Below are positions 4,777 through 6,173 of a stretch of DNA of 6,173 nucleotides, piece by piece (the first letter of the stretch is position 1; the number at the start of each line of letters is the position of its first letter). The stretch spans positions 1 through 6,173 of the forward strand of contig DDKP01000084.1 of NCBI GenBank assembly GCA_002339745.1, written 5' to 3'. The position numbers and the translations under genes were made by a program. Under the pieces are notes generated by a model. It was not told where the DNA came from and made no database searches. It saw only the letters and a program-made list of their open reading frames with translations. This DNA comes from Firmicutes bacterium UBA2595 (GTDB lineage Bacteria > Bacillota > Thermincolia > Thermincolales > UBA2595).

Positions 4777-6173
4777 ATGCACTGTCATGATAACGGCCTA
4801 AAAATAGATATTCCCGAGGGCGCCAGGAAAATAGTACTAGCCGGCAACCCAAATGTGGGCAAATCCGTGTTTTTCAATGCATTTACGGGGCTTTATGTGG
4901 ATGTCTCAAATTACCCAGGGACCACCTTGGAGATATCCTTTGGGAGATTCGGCAGTGATGTTGTCATTGATACTCCTGGAGTCTACGGTATATCGTCATT
5001 TAATGACGAGGAGAAAATAGCTAGGGACATAATTCTAGGAGCTGACCTGGTTATAAATATCGTTGATGCCGTCCACCTTGAAAGGGACCTATTCCTGACC
5101 CAGCAGATAATCGATACAGGTGTTCCTGTTATTGTGGCCCTTAACATGGTGGATGAAGCGGAAAAACAGGGAAGAAAAATAGATGTTGACCTGCTCAGCG
5201 ATCTGCTGGGTGTGCCGGTAATTGAAACGGTAGCTACCAGAAAACAGGGGATTGACGAACTCATTGCGAATATTCACCGGGCCCGTTCCGGACATATTGA
5301 TCCCGAATTACATAAGAAACTCCATCTGCTGCACGACAGGGTAGGGAACCAGGGAGAAGCGCTGCTGATTCTTGAAGGAGACCCCATTATTGCTGAACGG
5401 CATGGAATTGAACCGGGTACAGAAAGGGAAGAAATATACCTCAGGAGAAGGGAACGGGTCAACGACATTATCGGCCATGTGATAAAGCAGTCAGCGAAAG
5501 GAAACAGCCGCGCCGCTGTTCTTGGACGCCTGATGGTTCAGCCGCTTACGGGAATACCGATCCTGGCGGTGTTCCTTTACGCTATGTATAAATTTATCGG
5601 TGTTTTTATAGCCGGAGATGTCGTAGGGATTACCGAAGAAATTATCATGCAGGGAAAATATGAGCCGTTTATCAGGGCCTTGGTAGGTAAATACATTGCT
5701 GAGGAGACGGCATTGGGCACAATCCTGATCGGGGAATTTGGGATCCTGACCATGACCGTGACCTATATACTTGGGCTGCTGCTGCCATTGGTTGTCGGTT
5801 TTTACCTGGCTTTATCGGCCTTCGAAGATTCGGGATACCTGCCGCGGATAGCTACACTGGCCGACAAAACCCTTTCGGGTATCGGGTTAAACGGAAGGGC
5901 AGTCATTCCACTCATTCTCGGTTTCGGTTGTGTGACCCTGGCCACTATAGTTACCCGGCTGCTGGGTTCGGTAAGAGAACGCAGGATTGCCGTGTTCCTG
6001 CTGGGACTGGCTATCCCGTGTTCGGCTCAGTTGGCCGTAATAGCAGGTCTGATCAGCAGGCTTAACTGGATATATATACTGCTGTATGTCCTGACAATTT
6101 TTACTGTACTGGCTTTTGTGGGAACTCTTCTGAACAGGCTTTTGCCCGGTAAATCCACGGAACTGCTGATTGA
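4777..6173 (+). CDS. feoB: Ferrous iron transport protein B, 3' end outside window
   Basis: FeoB is the inner-membrane Fe(II) permease with a cytosolic G-protein domain. The frame is open from ATG 4777 (AAGGAGAT at 4761-4768) to the window edge, giving 465 residues of an expected 600-750. The G domain shows G1 GNPNVGKS (23-30), the G2 threonines of PGTT (47-50), G3 DTPG (65-68), G4 NMVD (123-126), and a weak G5 near VATRKQG (152-158). A charged helical spacer (about 170-245) follows, then hydrophobic segments near 256-280, 321-348, 375-395, 404-426 and 431-452. The Gate region reads GFGCVTLATIVTR (382-394) and IPCSAQL (413-419), unlike the GCNVPAxxATR form of E. coli-type FeoB, although Cys385 is kept. 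The N-terminus has about 17 extra residues starting MHCHD, a possible metal-binding tip. The gene belongs to the feoA unit. The missing end reflects the window edge, not a mutation. Confidence 0.95.
   Translation, partial: MHCHDNGLKIDIPEGARKIVLAGNPNVGKSVFFNAFTGLYVDVSNYPGTTLEISFGRFGSDVVIDTPGVYGISSFNDEEKIARDIILGADLVINIVDAVHLERDLFLTQQIIDTGVPVIVALNMVDEAEKQGRKIDVDLLSDLLGVPVIETVATRKQGIDELIANIHRARSGHIDPELHKKLHLLHDRVGNQGEALLILEGDPIIAERHGIEPGTEREEIYLRRRERVNDIIGHVIKQSAKGNSRAAVLGRLMVQPLTGIPILAVFLYAMYKFIGVFIAGDVVGITEEIIMQGKYEPFIRALVGKYIAEETALGTILIGEFGILTMTVTYILGLLLPLVVGFYLALSAFEDSGYLPRIATLADKTLSGIGLNGRAVIPLILGFGCVTLATIVTRLLGSVRERRIAVFLLGLAIPCSAQLAVIAGLISRLNWIYILLYVLTIFTVLAFVGTLLNRLLPGKSTELLI

Overview
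The window is a single-strand (+) stretch of bacterial chromosome carrying six protein genes: guaB, a small unrecognised gene, a MoxR AAA+ ATPase gene, a CoxE-like VWA protein gene, feoA, and the first part of feoB. The feoB gene runs off the right edge. Moderate GC, strong AGGAGG-type ribosome binding sites, sigma-A-like promoters with 17-bp spacers, a TTG start, and the style of the proteins suggest a Firmicute, probably an anaerobic member of the Clostridia (Peptococcaceae/Desulfotomaculum-like). This placement is inference; no rRNA or lineage marker is present.

Layout. Positions 1-1523 hold guaB, complete with its CBS domains and catalytic residues, behind an extended -10 element at the left edge. 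Positions 1524-1903 hold a 98-residue protein of unknown function with its own good promoter (TTGGAA-17-TATAAT). Positions 1904-2028 are non-coding and contain a perfect 20-bp palindrome followed by a T-rich run, which can be read either as an intrinsic terminator or as an operator. Positions 2029-4332 hold the ATPase/VWA pair. The two genes lie in the same reading frame, separated by a TAA stop and five further codons. The pair ends at a T8 intrinsic terminator (4383-4401). Positions 4402-4527 are a dense control region for iron uptake: a near-consensus promoter with two dyads, one in the -35/-10 spacer and one at the start site, then a leader hairpin. feoA and feoB follow, 27 nt apart.

How they work together. 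FeoA and FeoB form the ferrous iron importer, and the dyads suggest repression by a Fur-type metal regulator. The MoxR and VWA proteins are expected to act as a pair that remodels or matures a client protein; no client (for example a carbon monoxide or xanthine dehydrogenase) is visible here. GuaB makes XMP for guanine nucleotide synthesis. The promoters and terminator divide the window into at least three transcription units, so neighbours need not share a function.

I see no mobile element, CRISPR array, tRNA or rRNA. I did not find clear evidence of a wholly new system. The points most worth a second look are the orphan MoxR/VWA pair, the unidentified 98-residue protein, the 20-bp palindrome, the dual dyads at feo, and the non-canonical Gate motif of FeoB.
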